From a bacterium (GTDB taxonomy: Bacteria; SZUA-79; Acidulodesulfobacterales; Acidulodesulfobacteraceae): 13,468 nucleotides of DNA. The translations under genes and the position numbers were made by a program. Below are positions 6,349 to 13,262 of the stretch, in pieces. The notes under the pieces were generated by a model. That model was given only the letters and a program-made list of their open reading frames with translations, made no database searches and was not told the DNA's origin. Each line of letters begins with the position of its first letter. Positions within the stretch are counted from its first letter, which is position 1. The stretch lies in the NCBI GenBank assembly GCA_021794255.1, contig JAJYRF010000009.1, forward strand, positions 1 through 13,468. The letters are read 5' to 3'.

Positions 6349-6630
6349 ATGGAATACAATATGCCGCTTGGCAATTTATTAGATGTTATTAACGATTTTA
6401 TTGAATCAACTGATGAATTTTCATATGAAGAAATTATTGAATTATTAAATAATCATACTATAGAACTAAATTGTGTAGAAGATGACGACGATTTTTTATG
6501 TTCGCTTTTAGAAGAAATTTCTGAAAATTCAAACGAAGAAGAAGAAGAAGAAGAAGAAGAAGAAGAAGAAGAAGAAGAAGAAGAAGAAGAAGAAGAAGAA
6601 AGCGATGACGACGACGAAGACAAATTTTAA
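6349..6630 (+). CDS. Small, extremely acidic protein with a poly-Glu tail
   Basis: A 93-residue protein. Residues about 7-56 look folded and helical (LLDVINDFIES, then FSYEEIIELLNNHTIEL and FLCSLLEEI); residues 63-84 are 22 consecutive Glu, followed by SDDDDEDKF. There is one Lys, one His and no Arg, so the charge is strongly negative. The FSYEEIIELL segment with a following acidic stretch and short helix recalls sigma-70 region 1.1 (TYEEIN-LLP) and, in overall design, the delta subunit of Firmicutes RNA polymerase (small folded head plus acidic tail). This similarity is by eye and weak, so no function is assigned. A strong ribosome site AGAGGTG seven bases upstream supports the start. Its neighbours are tRNA-Ser and the convergent pyruvate kinase gene. 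Confidence 0.75.
   Translation: MEYNMPLGNLLDVINDFIESTDEFSYEEIIELLNNHTIELNCVEDDDDFLCSLLEEISENSNEEEEEEEEEEEEEEEEEEEEEESDDDDEDKF
6535..6600 (+). repeat. (GAA)22 microsatellite
   Basis: Twenty-two perfect GAA codons in a row, encoding the Glu tract of the acidic protein. Pure trinucleotide runs are slippage-prone; changes of whole units would lengthen or shorten the tail without shifting the frame. No GAG interrupts the run. Confidence 0.97.
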
Positions 6631-6639
6631 AAAATTTAT

Positions 6640-6780
6640 TTAATAGAAATCACAAAAAATAAGTTAAAAAACTTTCTATTATTTTTTAAAAATAATATTA
6701 CAAAATTATATTTATATTATTTATATAACATAAATTTTTAAAACCATAATTTAAAATTTATTTTTTGTGATTTCTATTAA
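6640..6780. repeat. 23-bp perfect inverted repeat around 95 bases
   Basis: Arm 6640-6662 (TTAATAGAAATCACAAAAAA...) is an exact inverse of arm 6758-6780. The 95 bases between are AT-rich without an open frame. It lies between the convergent acidic protein and pyruvate kinase genes. It could be a bidirectional terminator (the arms hold A6 and T6 runs) or a very small non-autonomous mobile element; the spacer is long for a terminator. Confidence 0.6.
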
Positions 6781-6884
6781 TAATTATTATACATATATAA
6801 ATTCCGTTTAATATTTGTAATTATTAAATAATATATTAATTTTTAATTAATTATGCGTTATTTATTTTAATTTATTTTAATAAT

Positions 6885-8418
6885 TTAATTCTTGTTTAAA
6901 TCAATTATTCTTACAAAATCGGTAGAACCGGGATCTCCAAGCGGCAGCCCACCTGTAATAATTGCATATCTGAAATTGCTGCTTAATTTAAATTTTTTAT
7001 TTTTTATTTTTCCACTATTACCTATAATAAATTCTATAATCTCTTTAATTTGAACATGTTTTTCTGCAATTTTTTCCATTACAAGAGAAATTACTCCGAA
7101 ATTAAGCGTTAATCTTCTTTTAACCGATAAATCAGGAACTATCGCTATTATCGGCACTATAGGTCTGAATGATGAAATTAAATTAGCCGTATAGCCTGTT
7201 CTTGTAATTGCCGCAATAAAAGAATCTTTAATTATAAATGAAGATGAAACAGCCATTTTTGCGGCAGCATATGATATATTATCAATTCCTTTACAAGTTT
7301 TATTATTATTTAATATTTTTTTATTTTCATTATTGTTGTATTTATTATTATTCCCCAAGCTCACATTACTGATATTATTGCCGCCGTTAAAAAGCAAATT
7401 CTTAAAAAAAGAACTTTCTTCGGTAGTTTCTATTATTTTTTCCATGTAACTCACCGAAAGCTGCGGATATAGCCCGATAGCCGTTTCCTCGGAAAGCATA
7501 ACCGCATCCGTTCCGTCTAACAAAGCATTTGTGATGTCCGTAACTTCCGCTCTTGTAGGCGATTCATTGCTAACCATAGATTCAAGCATCTGAGTTGCGG
7601 TAATCACAGGCTTATTTAAACTATTGGCAACAGATATTATCATTTTTTGTTTTAGAGCAATTGTTTCGATTGGGGTTTCAACTCCAAGGTCTCCTCTTGC
7701 CACCATAATTCCGTCGGATATTTCTGTTATTTTATAAATATTTTGAACAGCTTCAGATTTTTCAATTTTTGAAATAATAAAAAATTTTTTAGAAGGATAA
7801 TTTTTCTCTAAAAAAATTTTGACTGTTTCTATATCATCCGATTTTCTGACAAACGACACTGCAAACATATCCGCATTATGCTCTGCTCCAAATTTTAAAA
7901 CTTTAAAGTCGTTATCGGTAACAGAGGGAACGCTTAAACTAACATTAAGAAAATTAACACCTTTTTCAGTTTTAAGTATCCCTTCTTTAATTATTTTGCA
8001 TAACAATTCATTTTTATTTAAAGCAAATAAAACTTTTAGTTTTATTTTGCCGTCATCAATAAATATCAGATTATTTCTTGCAACATCTTTTGTTAAATAT
8101 TTATAATCTACGGCTATATTTTTTTCATCTGAAAATTCTTTTATATTCGACAATATAATATCTGAATTTTTTTTTAATACAATATCCTTTCGTAATTGTT
8201 TTTTAGTTCGTATTTTAGGACCGGGCAAATCAATAAGAATTGCGATATCATTTGATAACTCTCTTATCGTCAGTATAATATTTTCAAATGTATCTTCATC
8301 GCCATGCGAAAAATTTAGTCTTGCAACATTCATTCCTGATTCTATAAGGTTTTTAATTATTTTTATCCGAGCTTGCAGGACCGAGAGTGCAAACAATCTT
8401 TGTTTTTCTAAAATACAT
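6885..8418 (-). CDS. pyk: Pyruvate kinase, frameshifted near the N-terminus
   Basis: Converts phosphoenolpyruvate and ADP to pyruvate and ATP, the last step of glycolysis, in the cytosol. The true start is ATG 8418 (ribosome site AAGGCGGGG), giving the typical MYFRKTKIVCTLGPASSD. That frame then meets TAA at 8353-8355. The rest (ESGMNVARLNFSHG onward) is in the +1 frame, joined at the A5 run 8360-8364. The TTG at 8396 opens the long frame but merely misreads the real N-terminus. Later motifs are intact: IDLPGPKIR, FIDDGKIKL, the catalytic Lys in FIISKIEKSEAV, ARGDLGVE and VITATQMLESM, then the C-terminal domain. An Asn-rich insert of about 30 residues (GGNNISN to LNNNKT, about 350 residues in) lies between the barrel and the C-terminal domain. 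It could be a sequencing error, a recent mutation or translational/transcriptional slippage. Confidence 0.88.
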
Positions 8419-8430
8419 TGCCCCGCCTTA

Positions 8431-8514
8431 TATTTTTAACTATATTTTTAACTATATTTTTAACTATATTTTTAACTATATTTTTAACTATATTTTTAAC
8501 TATATTTTTAACTA
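8431..8514. repeat. Seven perfect 12-bp tandem repeats
   Basis: Unit TATTTTTAACTA, seven identical copies, ending 12 bases before the pyruvate kinase start (8418). On the minus strand each unit junction gives TATAGT, a -10-like hexamer, so copy number could alter pyk transcription or leader length. It is part of the 203-base gap between recD2 and pyk; the rest of that gap is AT-rich with nothing else clear. Confidence 0.97.
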
Positions 8515-8621
8515 TAATAATGAACTAGAAATTCCCATACCTCTCTTTCTTTTTTACTTTCATAATATATAAAGTATAAAGAATTATGGGAGAAATTATT
8601 TTATAACTCAAAATTATAAAT

Positions 8622-11600
8622 TTATTTAAAAACTTCTTTTAATCTGTCTTTTAATCCTGAATTTCTTATTTCAATTTTTGAATGCATTGCAATAGAAAAA
8701 GCCTTAAATGTGCCGAATATCACCACATTTTTTTTCCCTCTCGTTATAGCGGTATATAAAAGATTTTTCTTCAGCATCATATAATGAGATTGATGAAATA
8801 TTATTATTACATTGTCAAATTCACTTCCCTGTGATTTATGAATAGATAAAGCATATGCAAGCGATAAATTATCGTAAATGTCTAAAAAATCATAATTGAC
8901 AAGCTTTGCGTTATCGGCATCATAATGTTTTAAATTAGAAGTTTTTGAGAAATCAACGGTTAATGTTTTATCAATATGATTTATAATTTTTATAAATCCT
9001 GTGTCTCCGTTAAAAACATCTAAATCATAATTGTTTTTCATCTGCATTACTCTGTCGTTTATTCTGAATTGAATACCGTTGCATATAAAAATATCCTCAC
9101 TATTATTAATATTTTCTACGGGATTAAAAATATCCTGCAAGATTGTGTTCAGTTTAAAATAACCAAGATCTCCTTTTCTCATAGGAGTTAAAACCTGAAT
9201 ATCGCTAAAATCTATTATAGTATTTGCAATGTAGTTTTGCATCTTATTGTTATAAAAATTGCCGTTTTTATCATAAGCAACATTATGATGCTCAGACGTA
9301 TTATTTAATGCAGTATTTGCTGTATTATTTGCTGTATTATTCAATTTTGTATTATCAAAACTGGTATTAAACTCAATATTTTTGTTTACATTTTTATTAA
9401 ATATGCTTTTTGAGACTCTTTTATTCTTAATTTTTTTAATAAAATCAATAAAATCTTCCAGAACATGAATTTTTCCTGTTTCTTTTTCATCATATGTTTT
9501 TTTATATTTAATAATAAATTCGCTATGTTTCTTACAATTTTTAGTATCGTCTGATGCGTAATCATCATAGGCGGCAGGTACCGGTTCGGCAAATTTAATG
9601 GGCTCAATATCAATAGATTCGGTGGATTTAAACTTAAATTTGTTTGCCCTGTATGATGTTATAAATTTTTTGTTATTAAGAAGATTATGAGCATTTATAT
9701 TTATGAGTCCTCCTTCGTTCTGTCTAAAAACTTTTGTAAGAAAAGTAGAAGGAATAATTTTATCATTAAAATTTATCAAATCTCTAAGTAAATCACCGGG
9801 ATTAACTGAAGGCAGCTGGTTTACATCTCCAACTAAGACAAGTTTTGCTTCATCTTTTAAAGCCTTTAATAGTTGTGAAAATATTATCGCGTCAACCATA
9901 CTCATTTCGTCTATAACTATTAAATCAAAAGGCAGTTTGTTATTTTCATTATAGGTAAAATAAGATTCGTTTGTTTCTTTGTTGATTGTCGCTTTTAATA
10001 ATCTATGGATTGTGGAAATTTTGTAATACGTTTCGTCTTTATTAACTTCACATGTATCAATTTTCTGATTATTTTTAGGATTATACTCGGAATTACATCC
10101 ATGTGCGAAAATTATATCTTCCAATCTTTGAGCTGCTTTCCCGGAAAGAGACGTTAAGGCAATATTTTTGCCTTTATGAATGTTACAAATCTCTTTAATA
10201 ATAGTAGATTTACCTGTTCCCGGTCCGCCTGAAATAATAGATATTTTGTATTTTAACGCATTAATAATTGCATTTTTTTGCTCTTCAGTAAGAAATTTAG
10301 AAAAATTATAGCTTAAAGGAATTTCTTCTTTAATATCCGTTTCTGCGTCTGTATCTGCGTGTATATATGTATATATATTTAAATTTACATTTGTTATTGC
10401 ATCTGCATTTATATTTAATACTTTATTGTTTTTATAAGATAAAAGCCTGAAAAGTTCTTTTGCAATTCTTAATTCGGAATAATAATATATAGGAAGATAT
10501 ATTTTATACTTACTGAAATCTACAGCGGAAATATTAATATAATTTGCATTTATATTTATATTTATATTCATATTCATATTTTTCTTTGTTTCTATACCTA
10601 TAAACGTATTTGTACCTGCATTTACGTCTGTATCGGCATCCGTATTTGATTTATTTATATTCTTACTTTCTTCAAAATAAAAAGGCGGATCTATTATAAT
10701 TTTTTTTTCTGCGCTAAGTTCCGCAATATATTTTTTTAAATCGTTAAAATTAAAACAAAGAGTTTTTGCTGCATTATTATTGATATCTTCTAAGTTTTCT
10801 TCTATTTTAGCCGTTTTTTGCTCATTAATCCCAAAATTTTCTATTAATTCAAATATATTATTTTTAATGTCGGCATAATGAAGATAGGTATTTCCGTTAT
10901 TCATACATAATTCATTTATTAGATACTTTATAGCTTCTTTAATTCTGTTGGGGTCATTTTTAGAAATTCCTAATTTATTTGCCATTATATCGGCTTTTTT
11001 AAAACCTATGCCTTTTATTTCCGTGAAAGCAAATGGATTTTCTTTGGCTATCTGTATTGATTTATCTTTAAATTTATCATAAATAGCTTTAATCTGATAG
11101 TCGCTAAATTGGTAAGATTTAAAAAACATTATAGCCCGCCTTAGACCAGCGCTTGATTTTATTCCCTCAATTACAAAGTTTATTTTGACATCGCCTATGC
11201 CCCGTACTTCTTTAATTCTTTCGGGTTCATTATCAATAATATTTAAAGTTTCTTCTTTAAATTTATTATATATTTCTTCCGCTAACAATTTACCTATTCC
11301 TTTAAATATATTAGAAGAAAGGTAATTAACTATGGCTGTTTTTGTAGTGGCAAGAAATAATTCGTATTCCTCAAAATTAAACTGGTAGCCGTATTTTTTA
11401 TGATAAACATACCTGCCTTTAAGTTTAATTTTTGAATCTATAACAGGCATATCAAAAAAATTACCTGAAGCTATTAAAGTTTTATCTTTAGAAAAAAGCC
11501 TCAAAATAATAAAACCGTTGGTTTGATTATGAAAAATAATACTCTTAATTATACCATGGATAATTTGAGGCTGGGAATTGTCGTATATTTGGGAACCGCC

Positions 11601-11678
11601 GTCTTTTGCAGGATTTATTTCAGATTTCTGCGGCTTTGCTTCCGCATTTGATTTTAATTGCAATGATTTATCGTTCAT
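8622..11678 (-). CDS. recD2: RecD2-type ATP-dependent DNA helicase
   Basis: A 1018-residue SF1 helicase of the RecD/TraA family, expected to unwind DNA 5'-3' in recombination and repair independently of RecBC. The N-terminal part (about 38-110) has the RecD2 OB-like domain; 120-240 holds helix-hairpin-helix repeats (KGIGK, VRGIGDVK, IKGIGFKKAD). Helicase motifs: Walker A GGPGTGKST (484-492), Walker B LIVIDEMS (586-593), GDVNQLPSV (617-625), VFRQ (650-653), SIHKSQGSEFDNV (945-957) and LLYTAITRG (973-981). Usual length is about 720-850. The excess lies in low-complexity inserts rich in Asn, Asp and Thr: about 338-385, 421-452 and 752-800, encoded by short DNA repeats. The ATG has no clear ribosome site. 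TATAAT at 11697-11702 may be its -10 box. Confidence 0.92.
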   Translation of the reverse strand: MNDKSLQLKSNAEAKPQKSEINPAKDGGSQIYDNSQPQIIHGIIKSIIFHNQTNGFIILRLFSKDKTLIASGNFFDMPVIDSKIKLKGRYVYHKKYGYQFNFEEYELFLATTKTAIVNYLSSNIFKGIGKLLAEEIYNKFKEETLNIIDNEPERIKEVRGIGDVKINFVIEGIKSSAGLRRAIMFFKSYQFSDYQIKAIYDKFKDKSIQIAKENPFAFTEIKGIGFKKADIMANKLGISKNDPNRIKEAIKYLINELCMNNGNTYLHYADIKNNIFELIENFGINEQKTAKIEENLEDINNNAAKTLCFNFNDLKKYIAELSAEKKIIIDPPFYFEESKNINKSNTDADTDVNAGTNTFIGIETKKNMNMNINININANYINISAVDFSKYKIYLPIYYYSELRIAKELFRLLSYKNNKVLNINADAITNVNLNIYTYIHADTDAETDIKEEIPLSYNFSKFLTEEQKNAIINALKYKISIISGGPGTGKSTIIKEICNIHKGKNIALTSLSGKAAQRLEDIIFAHGCNSEYNPKNNQKIDTCEVNKDETYYKISTIHRLLKATINKETNESYFTYNENNKLPFDLIVIDEMSMVDAIIFSQLLKALKDEAKLVLVGDVNQLPSVNPGDLLRDLINFNDKIIPSTFLTKVFRQNEGGLININAHNLLNNKKFITSYRANKFKFKSTESIDIEPIKFAEPVPAAYDDYASDDTKNCKKHSEFIIKYKKTYDEKETGKIHVLEDFIDFIKKIKNKRVSKSIFNKNVNKNIEFNTSFDNTKLNNTANNTANTALNNTSEHHNVAYDKNGNFYNNKMQNYIANTIIDFSDIQVLTPMRKGDLGYFKLNTILQDIFNPVENINNSEDIFICNGIQFRINDRVMQMKNNYDLDVFNGDTGFIKIINHIDKTLTVDFSKTSNLKHYDADNAKLVNYDFLDIYDNLSLAYALSIHKSQGSEFDNVIIIFHQSHYMMLKKNLLYTAITRGKKNVVIFGTFKAFSIAMHSKIEIRNSGLKDRLKEVFK
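9303..9345. repeat. 12-bp repeats inside recD2
   Basis: TATTATTTGCTG-like 12-mers repeat about three times and encode the NNTANNTANTALNNT stretch of the third low-complexity insert. Like the array upstream of pyk, the unit is 12 bases and keeps the frame. Confidence 0.6.
10548..10580. repeat. Hexamer repeats inside recD2
   Basis: Tandem ATTTAT/ATTCAT hexamers, which on the coding strand give alternating Asn with Met or Ile in the first insert. Length changes by whole units would not shift the frame. Confidence 0.7.
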
Positions 11679-11735
11679 TTTTTCTATTTAGAAATTATTA
11701 TAAATCAAATAATTTTTATAAATAAACTCTTGTAG

Positions 11736-11765
11736 TATATTAAGTTTTATTATATTAAGTTTTAT
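11736..11765. repeat. Two perfect 15-bp tandem repeats
   Basis: TATATTAAGTTTTAT occurs twice in tandem, followed by a partial third copy (TATATTA), in the region upstream of recD2. It may influence recD2 transcription; no operator is recognised. Confidence 0.8.
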
Positions 11766-11781
11766 TATATTATATTACTAA

Positions 11782-11919
11782 CTTATTTTAAATGATTATT
11801 ACCATAATAAGAATCACGGCGAAGATATTTATTTAATCTGGCAATTTAAATTTAAGGATCCAAAAAATTACAACAGTATTGAACTTATAAAATCAAGAAA
11901 ATTTGAAATTTTATTTTAA
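11782..11919 (+). pseudogene. Possible 3' fragment of a lost gene
   Basis: On the plus strand 45 codons stay open between TAA at 11779-11781 and TAA at 11917-11919, without an ATG. The peptide (including HGEDIYLIWQFKFKDPKNYN) looks protein-like and is less AT-biased than the DNA around it. I do not recognise the family. It could be the tail of a gene that was deleted between recD2 and the kdpD-like gene, or chance. Confidence 0.25.
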
Positions 11920-13091
11920 ATTGTTAGAAGTGATTTTTTAGAAGTTGTAGGAACAACATGGAAAGAAACATCCGGCAGAGCGTCTATGAGTTTATTGACG
12001 ATACTTCTGTAAAAAAATTTCAATATTTTTCCTTTTTTTGCGTTGGTGGCGCCGATAACAACATGGGATATATTGTTATTTTTAACGAAATCAATCACAC
12101 CTTTTACAACATTATCTGCCTGAAAGCTGAATACCGATGCGCCCATATTTTCCGCTATTGATATATTTTTAGCAAGAGATTCGTTATAATCTTTATTAAT
12201 AGTTCCTATTTTATGTCTATTTTTTATATTAATATGAAGAGCATAAAAATTAGAACTAAGTTTTCCCGCTAATTTTGAACCTATTCTTAATAATCTTGCG
12301 GAATCCGGATTTGAACTTATTAAAACTAAAATTTTTTCATTTGATTTTAACTCTAATTTATCTTTTAGATTCCCTATCTTAATAGATTGTTCACTTAATT
12401 CATCCGCTACCGTTCTTAAAGATAATTCCCTTAAAGTAATAAGATTTTCAAGTTTGAAAAAATTTTCAAGGGCAATAACTATTTTATCTTGAGAATAAAT
12501 TTTTCCTTCTTTTAACCTTTTTATTAATTCATTAGCCGGAATATCTATATTAATAATTTCCGTAACATAATTTAAAATATAATCAGGAACCCTTTCCGCC
12601 ACTTTAATTCCCAATTCAGATTCAACCTTTTCGGCTATTGAATTTAAATGAAAAATATTCAATGTCGTAAAAACACTTATTCCTGATTGAAATATATCAA
12701 TAGCGTCTTGATATCTTTTTACATTTTTTGAACCCGGAACATTATTGTGAGCCAGTTCGTCTATTAAAACAATATTCGGTTTTCTTGCAATAACAGCTTC
12801 AGCATCTAATTCGTCAAATACGGAATTTTTATATTCTATTTTTTTTCTTGAAATCATCGGTATTTTGCCGATTGTTTTTTCAGTTTCCTTTCTTCCATGA
12901 GTTTCAATGATACCTATCGCAACATCTATGCCATTTTCAAGCAAATAATTACCGTCTTCAAGCATTGCGTAGGTTTTTCCTGTTCCCGGAACCGCTCCTA
13001 AGTATATTCTGAAAACATTAGAGTCGCTTGAAGAATATTTAATTTTATTTAATATAGAATCTGCTGAAGGTCTGCTATATTCTATTTTCAA
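11916..13091 (-). CDS. KdpD-like sensor: N-terminal domain plus USP domain, no kinase
   Basis: A 391-residue cytosolic protein matching the N-terminal sensory part of KdpD. Walker A GAVPGTGKTYAML (32-44; usual form GAAPGVGKTYAML), Walker B NIVLIDELAHNNVPGSKN (106-123), and TLNIFHLNSIAEKV (143-156) are clear. Residues about 252-382 form a universal-stress-protein-like domain, which in some KdpD proteins binds cyclic di-AMP. The membrane helices and histidine kinase of full KdpD (about 900 residues) are absent; the frame ends cleanly, and such short forms are known. Full KdpD controls potassium uptake (kdpFABC), but no kdp gene is visible here. The start is TTG at 13091, directly after an in-frame TAA, with no ribosome site of its own. 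It may be translationally coupled to the small ORF at 13075-13134. Confidence 0.85.
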   Translation of the reverse strand: MKIEYSRPSADSILNKIKYSSSDSNVFRIYLGAVPGTGKTYAMLEDGNYLLENGIDVAIGIIETHGRKETEKTIGKIPMISRKKIEYKNSVFDELDAEAVIARKPNIVLIDELAHNNVPGSKNVKRYQDAIDIFQSGISVFTTLNIFHLNSIAEKVESELGIKVAERVPDYILNYVTEIINIDIPANELIKRLKEGKIYSQDKIVIALENFFKLENLITLRELSLRTVADELSEQSIKIGNLKDKLELKSNEKILVLISSNPDSARLLRIGSKLAGKLSSNFYALHINIKNRHKIGTINKDYNESLAKNISIAENMGASVFSFQADNVVKGVIDFVKNNNISHVVIGATNAKKGKILKFFYRSIVNKLIDALPDVSFHVVPTTSKKSLLTI

Positions 13092-13134
13092 TTAATAAAT
13101 TACCAAAAATATTCAGGGTTGAAATGACCTGCAT
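13075..13134 (-). CDS. Possible leader peptide overlapping the kdpD-like start
   Basis: A 19-codon frame starting ATG 13134 and ending TAG at 13075-13077, 17 bases inside the kdpD-like gene. GAGGAG (13147-13152) lies 12 bases upstream of its ATG, a strong ribosome site at a somewhat long distance. The downstream gene begins with TTG and has no such site, so coupling through this short frame is plausible. The peptide has no recognisable similarity, and KdpF seems unlikely because it is not hydrophobic enough. Confidence 0.3.
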   Translation of the reverse strand: MQVISTLNIFGNLLIENRI

Positions 13135-13193
13135 TTTTACGTTCCGCTCCTCAGTTAATAATAAAATAATAAAATAAATATTTAAACTGTTAA

Positions 13194-13199
13194 ATTATA
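13194..13199 (-). promoter_or_regulatory. -10-like box upstream of the kdpD-like gene
   Basis: A perfect TATAAT on the minus strand, but the -35 position (TACAGT, 13217-13222) is poor. It could give a transcript starting near 13187, about 95 bases before the TTG start. Confidence 0.3.
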
Positions 13200-13212
13200 C
13201 CGTATATTCCTC

Positions 13213-13251
13213 AAAAACTGTACGGCGCCATATATACGATATTTTGCCGTA
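13213..13251 (-). terminator. Terminator-like hairpin after the outer-membrane protein gene
   Basis: On the minus strand TACGGC (13251-13246) pairs with GCCGTA (13226-13221), followed within two bases by GTTTTTG (T5 at 13217-13213). The loop of 19 bases is long. CCGTA at 13200-13204 could pair with TACGG of the same arm in a competing fold. A further 10-bp perfect inverted repeat (13256-13265 and 13283-13292) spans the stop codon. Confidence 0.4.
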
Positions 13252-13262
13252 AAATTTTAACC

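Noticed and set aside
7819..8106. Plus-strand 95-codon frame
   Set aside because: It lies wholly opposite conserved pyruvate kinase coding sequence.
8431..8514. CRISPR array
   Set aside because: The units are contiguous 12-mers without spacers.
8387..8572. Plus-strand 61-codon frame with repeated IFNY units
   Set aside because: It is only the translation of the 12-bp tandem array, overlaps the start of pyruvate kinase and has no ribosome site.
9386..9954. Short frames opposite or out of phase within recD2 (9386-9613 minus, 9703-9954 plus)
   Set aside because: They overlap conserved helicase coding sequence and show no signals of their own.
11958..12161. Plus-strand 67-codon frame
   Set aside because: It is antisense to the USP domain of the kdpD-like gene, with no ribosome site.
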